Shown: positions 8,338-16,752 of the stretch, piece after piece
Position numbering within the stretch: the first letter of the stretch is position 1
Layout: each line of letters begins with the position of its first letter
Source of the DNA: Gp1-AA122 sp035631655
GTDB lineage: Bacteria; Acidobacteriota; Terriglobia; Terriglobales; Acidobacteriaceae
NCBI GenBank assembly: GCA_035631655.1
Contig: DASQIH010000123.1
Span: 1 to 64,000 of the forward strand
Direction: 5' to 3'
Length of the DNA stretch: 64,000 nt
Position numbers and translations under genes: made by a program
Notes under the pieces: model-generated
The model's input: only the letters and a program-made list of their open reading frames with translations
The model's database searches: none
What the model was told of the DNA's origin: nothing

Positions 8338-9150
8338 TTATTCTGGAATGGCTGGCGGTTTGGCGGCCATCAGCTCGGCGAACCGGGGGTCTTTCCTCAG
8401 GGCGGAGAATTCAGCGTCCTTATACACCATCCGGATGTCTTTGTATCCGTCCTCCATGGCACGCCGCAGAAATTGCAGCGAGCGATCGGTTAAGCCGATC
8501 TTGGCATAGAGCTTAGCCATGGTGTAGTTATAGCGCGCTCGGTCCTCGGGGGACGGCAACTGTGCGGCCACTCCAGTGCGGGAGGTTCGCTCAAAAATGT
8601 CTGGGTCGAGCTGAATCGCGTGGGCATAGGCCAGAGTCGCCTTTTCGAACTCCTTTTTGGAAAAATAGGCAGCACCTAGATTGCTAAAGAAGGAGGCAGA
8701 GCTCTGGTCGATGTCGATCGCCTTGGTGTACAGCTTGATCGCCTTACCGTACTTTTTTTGCTCGTAGTAAACGACCGCCAGATTGTTATAAGCGTCAGCG
8801 AAATCACGCTTGAGCTTGATGGCGCGTTCGAAATTCTTCTTCGCCTCTTTCAAGTGCATGGTCTGCAGCTCAACAATCCCCATCTTGTTGTAAATCGTAG
8901 GGCTATCCGGATTCTTGACCAGGGCGGCGCGGAAATAATCCAGCGAATCGGGGTAGGCCTTTTCTCCCCGTAGTTCATCGGCGCGTTTTTCCAGTTCCCC
9001 CGCCGATGCTGTCGGAGATGGGGGCTCAACCCGGCGTACGGGAGGTCCTACTTGCACCTGGTTGGGTAGAGGAGCCTGTGCCAAAGCGCGGCAGTCGGTG
9101 AAGATGAGCAGGAAAGGTGCAAGGAGCAATAAAATAATTTGCCGGCGCAT
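8338..9150 (-). CDS. Exported TPR protein
   Basis: 270 residues. The ATG at 9150 (MRRQIILLLLAPFLL) is chosen because GGGAGG lies 8 nt upstream and it begins a signal peptide ending near ALAQA. Residues about 50-200 hold four tetratricopeptide repeats (for example NPDSPTIYNKMGIVELQ, DFADAYNNLAVVYYEQ, SASFFSNLGAAYFSK), a helical protein-interaction scaffold. A conserved C-terminal stretch (LQFLRRAMEDGYKDI) follows. Periplasmic or envelope-associated role inferred from export. It lies between the small acidic protein and the class A PBP, all minus strand, but gaps argue against a single transcript. Confidence 0.85.
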   Translation of the reverse strand: MRRQIILLLLAPFLLIFTDCRALAQAPLPNQVQVGPPVRRVEPPSPTASAGELEKRADELRGEKAYPDSLDYFRAALVKNPDSPTIYNKMGIVELQTMHLKEAKKNFERAIKLKRDFADAYNNLAVVYYEQKKYGKAIKLYTKAIDIDQSSASFFSNLGAAYFSKKEFEKATLAYAHAIQLDPDIFERTSRTGVAAQLPSPEDRARYNYTMAKLYAKIGLTDRSLQFLRRAMEDGYKDIRMVYKDAEFSALRKDPRFAELMAAKPPAIPE

Positions 9151-9206
9151 AACGGCACCTCCCGAGCACAACCGAGCAGATCCTCCCCGTTTAGCCCACG
9201 CCGCAC

Positions 9207-11798
9207 CTAATGGGGATTGTTGTTGCCCGAGTCGCTCGGCTGGTTAGACGGAGCGGAGGACGACTTGTCGTCCTTAAAGATACCCGCAATCTTGCCGAAC
9301 AATCCCTTTTTCTTTTTTGCCGGATCCTGCTGCCCGTCGGCTACCTGGCCGGTTTGTGCTCCCGGAGGAGCCGGGGGCAGCGGTTTGTCAGCCCCGGTGC
9401 CGAAGATTCGGGAGAAGAAGCCGCGGATTCCGCTTCCCTGATCGCAGGTGTCGCGCGGTTCCGTGCCAGCCACAAAAGCGGCGGTGTAAGTCTCCGGACA
9501 GGACGGAGTTGCCAAGCGGTTCGTAATCTTGTCGAGTTGCACATCGACCACTCCCGAAGGCTGGGAGAAGGACCTTACATCCGAGTATTGCGGGAGCGCG
9601 ACGGCCTTCTTCATGAATTCGGCCCAGATGGGCGCGGCAGTCTGCGCACCGCTCAGGCGCAGGTCGCTGTAGTCGTCAAAGCCAACCCAGACAATGCAGA
9701 GCACGTTGCTGGTATAGCCCGCGAACCAGCCATCATGCGAACTGCCGGTCTTGCCCGCGGCCGGAGCCGTGAAGCCACGCGTGCGCACTGGGTACGCCGT
9801 GCCAAAGTTCAGCACGCCTTCCATCATGTTGGTCATCACATACGCGATTCGCGGATCGAGCACATCTTTCTTCTCGGGGCTGAAGTCCTCGATAACATCC
9901 CCGCGTGTATTACGCAGGGAATTAATCAGGATGGGGGAAAGGCGAATACCGCCATTGGCGAAGGTGGTGTAAGCAGCCGCCATCTCTATGGGCGTGGCGT
10001 CGTAAGCTCCTAGTGCCATGGCCGGCGTCGCCTTCACAGAAGTGATGCCGGCGGCCTTGGCCAGATCGGCCACTTTGTCGTAGCCGACTTCCTCGGCAAG
10101 CTTCACTGTCGCGTTATTCAGCGACAGTGCGAGCGCGAAGCGCGCGGTTACCTGGCCGTGGTACTCCTCTTTGTAATTTCGCGGCTCGTAGATCTGGTCG
10201 CCGTACGCAAAGGTGCTGGGCGAATCCTCCACCATGGAAGCAGGGGTGAGCACCATAGCCTGCCCGTCAGGCGCGGTCGTGGGGTTGAGCGCGGTATTCA
10301 TCGCCGCCGCGTAGACGAACGGCTTAAAAATCGATCCGGTCGGGCGTTTGGCGACGGCATGATTCAATTGGCTCAAGCCGTAGTTGCGGCCTCCGACCAA
10401 GGCCAGGATCTGTCCGGTGTGCGGGTCCATCGCCACCAGCGCAACTTGGGCATCGGGCCCCGGTTTGACCTGAGTCTCGTACTTGCCCTTGCCTATTTTG
10501 ACCCTGCGGGTGCGCATCTTCTTGACCTGCTCGTCCACCAGCTTGATGCCGGTTTCGACCGCCTGCGCGGCTGCTTTCTGCAAGTCAGGATCCAGCGTGG
10601 TGTAGATGCGATACGACTGCTCGTTCAGCTCGCGCTCGTTGTACTTGTTGATCAAGGTGTCGCGCACGAGGTCAACGAAATAGGGCGCGTCACTCGCCTC
10701 GACGTTCGGTGGGGCGAGCTTCAGTGGCGTAGCCTTGGCTTTTTCCGCCTCTGCTCGGGTAATGGCGTGCGTCTCGACCATACTGTCGAGCACAAGGTTG
10801 CGCCGGTCCAGCGCCCGCTCGGGATGGCGATAGGGAGATAGATAGCTGGGCGCCTGGATGAGCCCGGCTAACAGAGCCGCCTCAGGCAGTGTGATATCCT
10901 TCAGGTCCTTATTAAAATAAGCTCGCGAAGCCTCGGCGAACCCGCTGATGGTGAACGAGCCACGCTGTCCGAGATCGACTCGATTGGCATAGAACTCGAA
11001 AATCTGCTGCTTGCTGAATTTCTGCTCCAGTTCGATGGCAATCAGCATCTCCACCAGCTTCCGCTTCATAGTCTTTTCTGGAGTGAGGAAGAAAGCGCGG
11101 GAGAGCTGCATAGTGATAGTGGAGCCGCCCTGTTCGTGCTTCTGGTGGGTGAAATCAACCCAGGCGGCTTCCATCAGGCGAAGGTAATTCACGCCACCAT
11201 GTTGAAAAAAGCGGCGGTCCTCAATGGATAGGACTGCATCCACCATAATCTTGGGAATGTCATCGTATTTGACCAACTGGCGCTTGGAGCGTTGTTCAGC
11301 GTCGAACAGGGAAGTCACCAGTTGCGGCTCGAGTTCGTAGGCAGCCAGATCCCCAGACCTGTCCTTGATGCTGTCGACTTGGCCTGCGCTGAAGCGGATC
11401 TGCGCGGGATCAGGGCTGTGATAAGACTCAGGCCCGGGGCTGATTTCGATCCCGCCCTTTACCAGGTGGTAGCTGCCCAGGGGGGATTGTCCCTCCCGCT
11501 CGGAATAGCCGGCACGCCGCAATAGCGTGGCGATCTCCTTGGCGTCGATCTTTTCCCCCACCTTCACCGTTTGTGGCAGGGCATAGATGCGGGCAGAACT
11601 GCTGAATACCGGCCCGCGGAAGCGCTTTTCAATGATCCGGTCGTACTTGACATACAAATAGGAGAAGGAGCCGACGAGCACCAGCGAAACGGTTACGAAC
11701 ACCAGGAAGGCAGCGCGCAGCACGGGGTCACGAGGCAGAAGTCGGCTGGTTCCGGTGGTCTGCCCCGTGCTTTTCGGGATCTTGAGTTTAATGGCCAC
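9207..11798 (-). CDS. Bifunctional class A penicillin-binding protein (PBP1-type)
   Basis: 863 residues. One membrane segment (about 29-50), then a UB2H-like region (ARIYALPQTVKVGE), a GT51 glycosyltransferase (EDRRFF with catalytic Glu193, GGSTITMQLSR near 225) and a transpeptidase with SxxK at Ser489 (TGSIFKPF), SLNN and KTG at 683 (AGKTGSSHDGWFAGY). It polymerises and cross-links peptidoglycan. The C-terminus (about 775-863) is a low-complexity tail, Pro/Gly then Lys-rich (KKKKGLFGKIAGIFKDDK), more typical of cytosolic or wall-binding tails than of PBP1B. The UB2H segment points to the PBP1B branch, but I leave the symbol open. Confidence 0.93.
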   Translation of the reverse strand: MAIKLKIPKSTGQTTGTSRLLPRDPVLRAAFLVFVTVSLVLVGSFSYLYVKYDRIIEKRFRGPVFSSSARIYALPQTVKVGEKIDAKEIATLLRRAGYSEREGQSPLGSYHLVKGGIEISPGPESYHSPDPAQIRFSAGQVDSIKDRSGDLAAYELEPQLVTSLFDAEQRSKRQLVKYDDIPKIMVDAVLSIEDRRFFQHGGVNYLRLMEAAWVDFTHQKHEQGGSTITMQLSRAFFLTPEKTMKRKLVEMLIAIELEQKFSKQQIFEFYANRVDLGQRGSFTISGFAEASRAYFNKDLKDITLPEAALLAGLIQAPSYLSPYRHPERALDRRNLVLDSMVETHAITRAEAEKAKATPLKLAPPNVEASDAPYFVDLVRDTLINKYNERELNEQSYRIYTTLDPDLQKAAAQAVETGIKLVDEQVKKMRTRRVKIGKGKYETQVKPGPDAQVALVAMDPHTGQILALVGGRNYGLSQLNHAVAKRPTGSIFKPFVYAAAMNTALNPTTAPDGQAMVLTPASMVEDSPSTFAYGDQIYEPRNYKEEYHGQVTARFALALSLNNATVKLAEEVGYDKVADLAKAAGITSVKATPAMALGAYDATPIEMAAAYTTFANGGIRLSPILINSLRNTRGDVIEDFSPEKKDVLDPRIAYVMTNMMEGVLNFGTAYPVRTRGFTAPAAGKTGSSHDGWFAGYTSNVLCIVWVGFDDYSDLRLSGAQTAAPIWAEFMKKAVALPQYSDVRSFSQPSGVVDVQLDKITNRLATPSCPETYTAAFVAGTEPRDTCDQGSGIRGFFSRIFGTGADKPLPPAPPGAQTGQVADGQQDPAKKKKGLFGKIAGIFKDDKSSSAPSNQPSDSGNNNPH

Positions 11799-11978
11799 AG
11801 TTAATGGGCGGAGTCGCTACTTTTTCAGACGATGAGACGGTCGTAAGAGTTATCCAGAGCCAGCTTTTTTCGTCGCTTTGCCTCTTGAACTGCCTGGATG
11901 GCGCAATTTTGCCCGTTCGGCCTACCGGCCCGTGCCCCATGATCTATTCTAAATCACCTCAGGATGACTTGCGGGGAC

Positions 11979-12335
11979 TCAGTATAGGCCCTTATTTTTC
12001 GTGACCGCGTGGAAATTCAAGTCCAGCGGGTAGCCAGGCAAGGATACGTGCACCGTGTAGTTTGCCTCAATAAGAAGGCTCCCGGTCCCCTGAGTGCCGG
12101 TGCGATGCACGGTAATCTGCTCGGGGGTGATCGGGATATCCATGTCCTTGGCTCTCTTGTAGACAAGGCCACGGATGTCTTCTTCCGTCTTGGTGCTGTA
12201 AGTGGCGGCCAGTGCCTCGTTATTGAGTTCGTCTTCGAACTGGTAGTTGGTGAAATAGGGTGGGATGACCTGCACTCCGACGACAATGATGCCGACGATT
12301 AGAGTGATCCCGACAATCAATTTAAATGTACCCAT
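11979..12335 (-). CDS. Single-pass membrane protein, DUF4845-like
   Basis: 118 residues from the ATG at 12335; the longer frame to 12401 overlaps proS and lacks a ribosome-binding site. An N-terminal membrane helix (FKLIVGITLIVGIIVVGVQV) is followed by IPPYFTNYQFEDELNNEA and a small alpha/beta domain ending in NFHAVTKNKGLY. The order helix, proline-containing turn, helix and RRAKDMDI-like segment resembles DUF4845 proteins, a tentative match. It begins 37 nt after the proS stop and is probably co-transcribed. Function unknown. Confidence 0.75.
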   Translation of the reverse strand: MGTFKLIVGITLIVGIIVVGVQVIPPYFTNYQFEDELNNEALAATYSTKTEEDIRGLVYKRAKDMDIPITPEQITVHRTGTQGTGSLLIEANYTVHVSLPGYPLDLNFHAVTKNKGLY

Positions 12336-12372
12336 ACGTGTACCGCCAAGGGCGACACGCCTGGGCGCCTGC

Positions 12373-14151
12373 TCAGCGTGCCGGCCGCAATAGCTTTTCA
12401 AAATAGTCCGTTATTGCGGCGATGCTAGCATTCTGTATTTCGCGTGTCGAGCGATGAACCACCTCGACAGTACCTTCGGTAACCTTCTTGCCCACATTGA
12501 CACGAAAGGGTATGCCCACTAGGTCAGCATCCTTGAACTTTACCCCTGGCCGTTCGTCCCTGTCGTCTAGTAACACTTCGAATCCGGCCGCTTCCAGCCG
12601 CCGTGCAATGTCTTCCGCCGTGGTGCGCAGCTTGTCGTCCCCTACATTGGTGGGAGTCACCACAATTTCGAACGGCGCGATCTGCGGCGGGAGCCAGAAG
12701 CCATGCTCGTCATTGCTCTGTTCGACGGCCGCGGTCAGGATGCGCTCAATGCCTATGCCATAGGAGCCCATGATGGGCGTGACTTCCTTGCCATTGCGAT
12801 CGAGCACCCGCGCGCCCATCGACTCGGAGTACTTGTAGCCGAGCTTGAAAATATGGCCGATCTCGACCGCAGTATCGACGCGCAGAGCCTCGCCACAGTT
12901 GGGACAGTCCTCGCCCGCCGCCACGCTGCGCAGGTCGGCGTAGGCGGTCGGCTGGAAGTCTCTGCCCGGCGTGATGTTCTTCAGGTGGTAATCCTCCTTG
13001 TTGGCGCCGCCAATCAGGTTCTGCCGGCCTTTCAGGGCTTCATCAACCAGCAGAATTACACCATCGCTGAAGTCTCCATCCTTCGCGGTCGCGACATCCT
13101 TTAACCCAATGGGCCCGAGAAACCCGGCAGGTGAATGGAAGACTTGCTCGATCTCTTCCGCCTGCATGGTGCGAAACTCTTTTCCCCCAATCGCGGAAGA
13201 AAGCTTGGTCTCGTTGAGTTGATGATCGCCCCGCATGAACACAACTACGGGACGAGGTCTGGTCTTGCCGGTTTCCGGGTCGCGCTCATCGGCCATGTAG
13301 GCCAAAGTTTTCATCTTGTTTTTGGGCGACACCCCCAGGTAACGCGCGACGTCCTCGATCGTTTTCTGCCCCGGCGTGTGAACTTCGAGAGGCTTGCCGT
13401 TTCCTTCCGCGGGCAGATCGTCCACAGGGCGCAACCGGGAAGTGGCTTTTTCCATGTTCGCCGCGTAGCCGCACTTCTCGCAGCTCACTACCAGGTCCTC
13501 ACCAGCGTCGGTGCGCACCATAAACTCGTGCGATTGCGAACCTCCCATGGCGCCCGAGTGGGCCTCGACGACCACATATTTCAGTCCGCAACGGTCGAAG
13601 ATCCGGCAGTAAGCGTCGTAATGCTTCAAATAGGAGACGTCGAGAGCGGCGGCATCAATATCAAAAGAGTACGAATCCTTCATTACGAACTGCCGTACGC
13701 GCAGCAGGCCTGATTTGGGCCGGGCCTCGTCGCGGAACTTGCTCTGAATCTGGTACCAGATCTGGGGCAGCTGCTTGTAGCTGCGCAGTTCTTTGCGCGC
13801 GATCTCAGTCATGACCTCTTCTTCTGTCATGCCTAGGCAAAGGTCGGCGCCTTTGCGATCCTTCAGGCGAAACATGGTGTCGCCTATCGCGGCCCAGCGG
13901 CCACTGGCCTCCCACAACTCGCGCGGATGCAGCGCGGGCAAGTAAAACTCCTGGCCGATCTTGTCCATTTCCTGGCGCACGATGGCGATGATCTTGTTGA
14001 AGGAGCGCTGTCCCAGAAACAGGTAGGAGTAGATCCCGGCGGCCAGTTGGCGAATGTAGCCCGCCCGCACCAAGAACTTATGGCTGGCGACCTCGGCATC
14101 GGCCGGGGCTTGGCGCAGCGTGGGTATGAAGAGTTCAGACCAGCGACACAT
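12373..14151 (-). CDS. proS: Prolyl-tRNA synthetase, bacterial type with editing domain
   Basis: 592 residues. The ATG at 14151 is preferred over a TTG at 14169 because bacterial ProRS begins RWSELFIPTLRQAP and AGGATCC lies about 8 nt upstream. Class II motifs are present: motif 2 FRDEARPKSGLLRVRQF (about 140-160), motif 3 GSYGIGIERIL (about 440), an inserted YbaK-type editing domain (about 225-385) and a C-terminal anticodon-binding domain. It charges tRNA-Pro. No T-box leader could be recognised upstream. Confidence 0.97.
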   Translation of the reverse strand: MCRWSELFIPTLRQAPADAEVASHKFLVRAGYIRQLAAGIYSYLFLGQRSFNKIIAIVRQEMDKIGQEFYLPALHPRELWEASGRWAAIGDTMFRLKDRKGADLCLGMTEEEVMTEIARKELRSYKQLPQIWYQIQSKFRDEARPKSGLLRVRQFVMKDSYSFDIDAAALDVSYLKHYDAYCRIFDRCGLKYVVVEAHSGAMGGSQSHEFMVRTDAGEDLVVSCEKCGYAANMEKATSRLRPVDDLPAEGNGKPLEVHTPGQKTIEDVARYLGVSPKNKMKTLAYMADERDPETGKTRPRPVVVFMRGDHQLNETKLSSAIGGKEFRTMQAEEIEQVFHSPAGFLGPIGLKDVATAKDGDFSDGVILLVDEALKGRQNLIGGANKEDYHLKNITPGRDFQPTAYADLRSVAAGEDCPNCGEALRVDTAVEIGHIFKLGYKYSESMGARVLDRNGKEVTPIMGSYGIGIERILTAAVEQSNDEHGFWLPPQIAPFEIVVTPTNVGDDKLRTTAEDIARRLEAAGFEVLLDDRDERPGVKFKDADLVGIPFRVNVGKKVTEGTVEVVHRSTREIQNASIAAITDYFEKLLRPAR

Positions 14152-14169
14152 GGTTAGGATCCTAAACAA

Positions 14170-14539
14170 GTTGGAAATTCATCATTGTACTTTGCAGAAC
14201 AGGAGTTTAGCCACGAATGGATGTTTAGCAATGGGCGACCTAGGAGAGTCGCCATCGTCCGACAAAGGTCTGCGAGTCATTGGAGACGAAACTTGGTGCC
14301 CGCGTGGCCTCCGTAAGCGGAGAGACTCGCTCACCCTTCTCGTAATTTATTTCTTCCTGCTCAGTGAGCCAGACCTTTGGAGCATTTTGGCAGACAGTCG
14401 TGCCGCAAACTGGGCCGCTCTGGGGATGACCAACCAGAAGGTGGGCCTTTTGCGAATAGACATTACCGTTTTTTCCATTTGGAGAGCCGCAATCACCGCA
14501 GCGCGCTAAAGCCAGAGGTTCCCTCTCAGATATTGATTA
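14170..14539. other. Non-coding spacer between proS and the PIN cassette
   Basis: No supported gene. It contains a stem GCGAGTC/GACTCGC (14272-14278, 14324-14330) enclosing CTCCG-taag-CGGAG, and a smaller GGCGAC/GTCGCC hairpin (14234-14239, 14248-14253). Either could belong to the proS leader. Confidence 0.4.
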
Positions 14540-14580
14540 ATGTATCATACATCACAACCAAGTATATAATAATTTACTTG
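14540..14580. promoter_or_regulatory. AT-rich palindromic operator candidates of the toxin-antitoxin operon
   Basis: ATGTATcATACAT (14540-14552) is a perfect palindrome and CAAGTA/TACTTG (14559-14564, 14575-14580) a second inverted repeat, both in a strikingly AT-rich stretch of an otherwise GC-rich region, 46-86 bp before the first gene. This is where autorepressing toxin-antitoxin complexes usually bind. Confidence 0.5.
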
Positions 14581-14625
14581 ATAGTACTATTTCATTGGTA
14601 TAGCCTTGCTTCAGGATGAGTACAT

Positions 14626-15126
14626 ATGCCTCTGGCTTCAGGAACCCGCATTAGAGTCGCCGACGAGGTTTGGATTGTCGTAGCTCTGCTTCATCAGGAG
14701 TGTCCCAAACAGCCGGATTTCTCGATTGAAGAAATTATGGAGCGAGCGAACAAGGAATCCGGGAAGGAGCCCCTGCGACCTGGAGTCTACGTACACGTCA
14801 TTCAGCACTGCGTCGCCAATCGGCCGCCTAGTCCCGGACGCTACCGAATGCTTTACGAAACGGCCCCGGGTCGCCGTCGCCTTTTTCGACCGGGCGACCC
14901 TTATCATCCCCAGCGGGAGGGCGGCAAGATGTTGCCCAAGCCAGAGGATCTGCCTGACAACCGGTTTAGAGGACTACTCGCGTGGTATGACAACTGGTGT
15001 CGGGAGGCCGCAAGTCGAGCGGAAGAAGACGACCCTTTATTAGCCCTCTACGGTTCGGGGAAGGAGTTGTGGGCGGATGAGCACGCGGACAAATATGTGC
15101 GGCGCTTGCGCGAGGGATGGGAATGA
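14626..15126 (+). CDS. Probable antitoxin partner of the PIN toxin (unrecognised family)
   Basis: 166 residues starting MPLASGTRIRVADEVWIVVALLHQECP. I do not recognise the family. The N-terminal two thirds look like a compact helical, possibly winged-helix fold (IEEIMERANKES, YVHVIQHCVANR), followed by a basic and aromatic patch (YETAPGRRRLFRPG) and an acidic C-terminal helix (WADEHADKYVRRLREGWE). It overlaps the downstream PIN gene by ATGA, which gives translational coupling. It is about twice the size of VapB-type antitoxins. An ATG and a weak GGATGAG lie upstream. The antitoxin role is inferred from position, overlap and the AT-rich palindromic leader. Confidence 0.7.
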   Translation: MPLASGTRIRVADEVWIVVALLHQECPKQPDFSIEEIMERANKESGKEPLRPGVYVHVIQHCVANRPPSPGRYRMLYETAPGRRRLFRPGDPYHPQREGGKMLPKPEDLPDNRFRGLLAWYDNWCREAASRAEEDDPLLALYGSGKELWADEHADKYVRRLREGWE

Positions 15127-15545
15127 GCCGCATTTTCTGGGACACGAACCTGTTCATCTATTTCTTGGAGGGAAATGATGAACTATCACTGGCCACCAAA
15201 CGGCTGCGCAAGAGCATGCTGGAGAGAGGCGATCAATTGCTTACCTCTGCCTTGACCCTCGGAGAAGTCTTGGTAAAACCTTTGGAACGCGCCGACATGG
15301 CGCTGTGCAGAAGATACGAAGATGCGATCACGAGGACGGCTTTGCTGCTTTCCTTCGATGCGGAAACCGCGCGGAGGTATGCCGCGATTCGCTGCGACCG
15401 GTCATTGCGTGCACCGGATGCGGTTCAGCTTTCCTGTGCAGCGAGCGCCAACACTGATTTGTTCGTCACCAATGATCGTCGCCTACAAGGAAAGAAAATC
15501 GAAGGCATCCAGTTCATCGTCGCCTTGGAACAAGTCCCGATCTAG
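15123..15545 (+). CDS. PIN-domain ribonuclease toxin (VapC-like)
   Basis: 140 residues. ATG at 15123 overlaps the stop of the upstream gene (ATGA) and has GAGGG 7 nt upstream; an ATG two codons earlier is also in frame. The acidic PIN residues are all present: Asp7 in FWDTNLFIY, Glu48 in ALTLGEVL, Asp99 in RAPDAVQL and Asp118 in FVTNDRRL. PIN toxins are Mg-dependent endoribonucleases that cut tRNA or rRNA when freed from their antitoxin. The convergent kdsD stop is 12 bp away. Confidence 0.88.
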   Translation: MSRIFWDTNLFIYFLEGNDELSLATKRLRKSMLERGDQLLTSALTLGEVLVKPLERADMALCRRYEDAITRTALLLSFDAETARRYAAIRCDRSLRAPDAVQLSCAASANTDLFVTNDRRLQGKKIEGIQFIVALEQVPI

Positions 15546-15557
15546 CTAAATATCTGC

Positions 15558-16541
15558 TCACACCATCTCGGTTCCCCACAGATCGTGCAAGTGCACGATG
15601 CCTTGCAACGTCATGTTTCCGTCCACAACCACGAGCGACGTGATCTTCTTCTGTTCCATGACAGCTAAAGCCGTAATCGCGAATTCTCCGGGTGCGACGG
15701 TCTTGGGATCACGTGTCATGCATTCGCCGGCTTTCAGATCGAGCACCTCTTTCCCACGGCGTTCCAGGAGTCGCCGGAGGTCCCCGTCGCTGATGATTCC
15801 AACCAGTTTGTCTCCTTCGACTACTGTCGTCACTCCAAGCTTCTTGCGGGACATCTCGTAAATTACGTCTGACATTTTGGTCTGCGGCGTCACCCTCGGC
15901 ACTGAATCGCCCGTGTGCATTAAGGTCTCAATTCGCGCCAGCCGTTTACCTAATTTCCCGCCTGGATGCAGATTGGCAAAATCTTCTTCTTTGAAGCCGC
16001 GCTTCTCGGAGATGGCGACGGCGAGCGCGTCACCCAGTGCCAGCATGGTGGTGGTGGAGGTGGTGGGGGCAAGGCCCAGCGAGCAGGCTTCTTTGTCAAC
16101 CGAGCAATCCAGTGCGACGTCGGCTGCCGCAGCCAGAGTCGAGAGCTTGCTGCCGTTGTAAAGCTGATCGCAGGTCATGCTGATGAGCGGGACTTGCAAG
16201 CGCTTGATGGTAGCCAGCAGGGTCAGAATTTCTTCCGTTTCACCACTGGAAGACAGCGCGATCACGACATCTCCTGCCACCACCATACCCAAATCGCCAT
16301 GCACGGCTTCGGCGGGATGCAGGAAGAGTGCGGGGGTTCCCGTCGAACTCAAGGTGGCGGCAATCTTGTGAGCCACAATCCCGCTTTTCCCCATGCCGGT
16401 AACCACGGCCCGCCCGCGGCAGGAGTGCAGCAGTTCGACTGCGCGGTTAAAAGCCTTGCCCATTGGACCAGCAATGCGGTCGGCGAGCGCCCGCAGCGCC
16501 TCGGCCTCGATGCGCACCACATTTTCGCCGATATGCTTCAT
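15558..16541 (-). CDS. kdsD: Arabinose-5-phosphate isomerase
   Basis: 327 residues from ATG 16541; the frame stays open 51 codons further but without family similarity. SIS domain (about 35-170) with VTGMGKSGIVAHK at 47-59 and EAVHGDLGMV, then two CBS domains (about 205-325; MHTGDSVPRV and CMTRDPKTVA). It interconverts ribulose-5-P and arabinose-5-P, the first step of Kdo synthesis. No clear ribosome-binding site before the start. With kdsC and kdsA in the window, three Kdo genes are present but in separate transcription units. Confidence 0.92.
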   Translation of the reverse strand: MKHIGENVVRIEAEALRALADRIAGPMGKAFNRAVELLHSCRGRAVVTGMGKSGIVAHKIAATLSSTGTPALFLHPAEAVHGDLGMVVAGDVVIALSSSGETEEILTLLATIKRLQVPLISMTCDQLYNGSKLSTLAAAADVALDCSVDKEACSLGLAPTTSTTTMLALGDALAVAISEKRGFKEEDFANLHPGGKLGKRLARIETLMHTGDSVPRVTPQTKMSDVIYEMSRKKLGVTTVVEGDKLVGIISDGDLRRLLERRGKEVLDLKAGECMTRDPKTVAPGEFAITALAVMEQKKITSLVVVDGNMTLQGIVHLHDLWGTEMV

Positions 16542-16627
16542 GAGACGAGAGAATGTTAGCAGACTAGCGGCGGATGGGTGGCGGCGCTGCTTGCCGCGTC
16601 TGTGATTCTCTAGTGCGATTGCCGAAA

Positions 16628-16690
16628 TGCAGCGGCTGAAGCCGCACATATTTTGAATGACTTGTGGCACACCTGAAGGCGTGCCCTGAT
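16628..16690. repeat. REP-like double hairpin upstream of kdsD
   Basis: GCGGCT-ga-AGCCGC-type hairpin (16632-16645) followed 20 nt later by GGCAC...GTGCC (16666-16670, 16681-16685), with CCT/AGG inside. Two short GC-rich hairpins in tandem in an intergenic region fit a REP or BIME-like element. Confidence 0.45.
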
Positions 16691-16752
16691 ACAAATCAAA
16701 CGTTTTTCAGCGGCCCTGCTAGGCGATTGGTCCACGCACAATGGGGAAAAGC

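Noticed and set aside
11804..12004. 66-codon plus-strand frame between the PBP and DUF4845-like genes
   Set aside because: No ribosome-binding site, runs into the antisense of a real gene, no recognisable sequence.
14170..14400. T-box leader upstream of proS
   Set aside because: A paired, GC-rich region exists but there is no AGGGTGGNACCGCG antiterminator box on the minus strand.
16665..16681. TGGCAC...GGC as a second sigma-54 promoter
   Set aside because: The GG to GC distance is 11 rather than 10, and the sequence belongs to a hairpin of a repeat.
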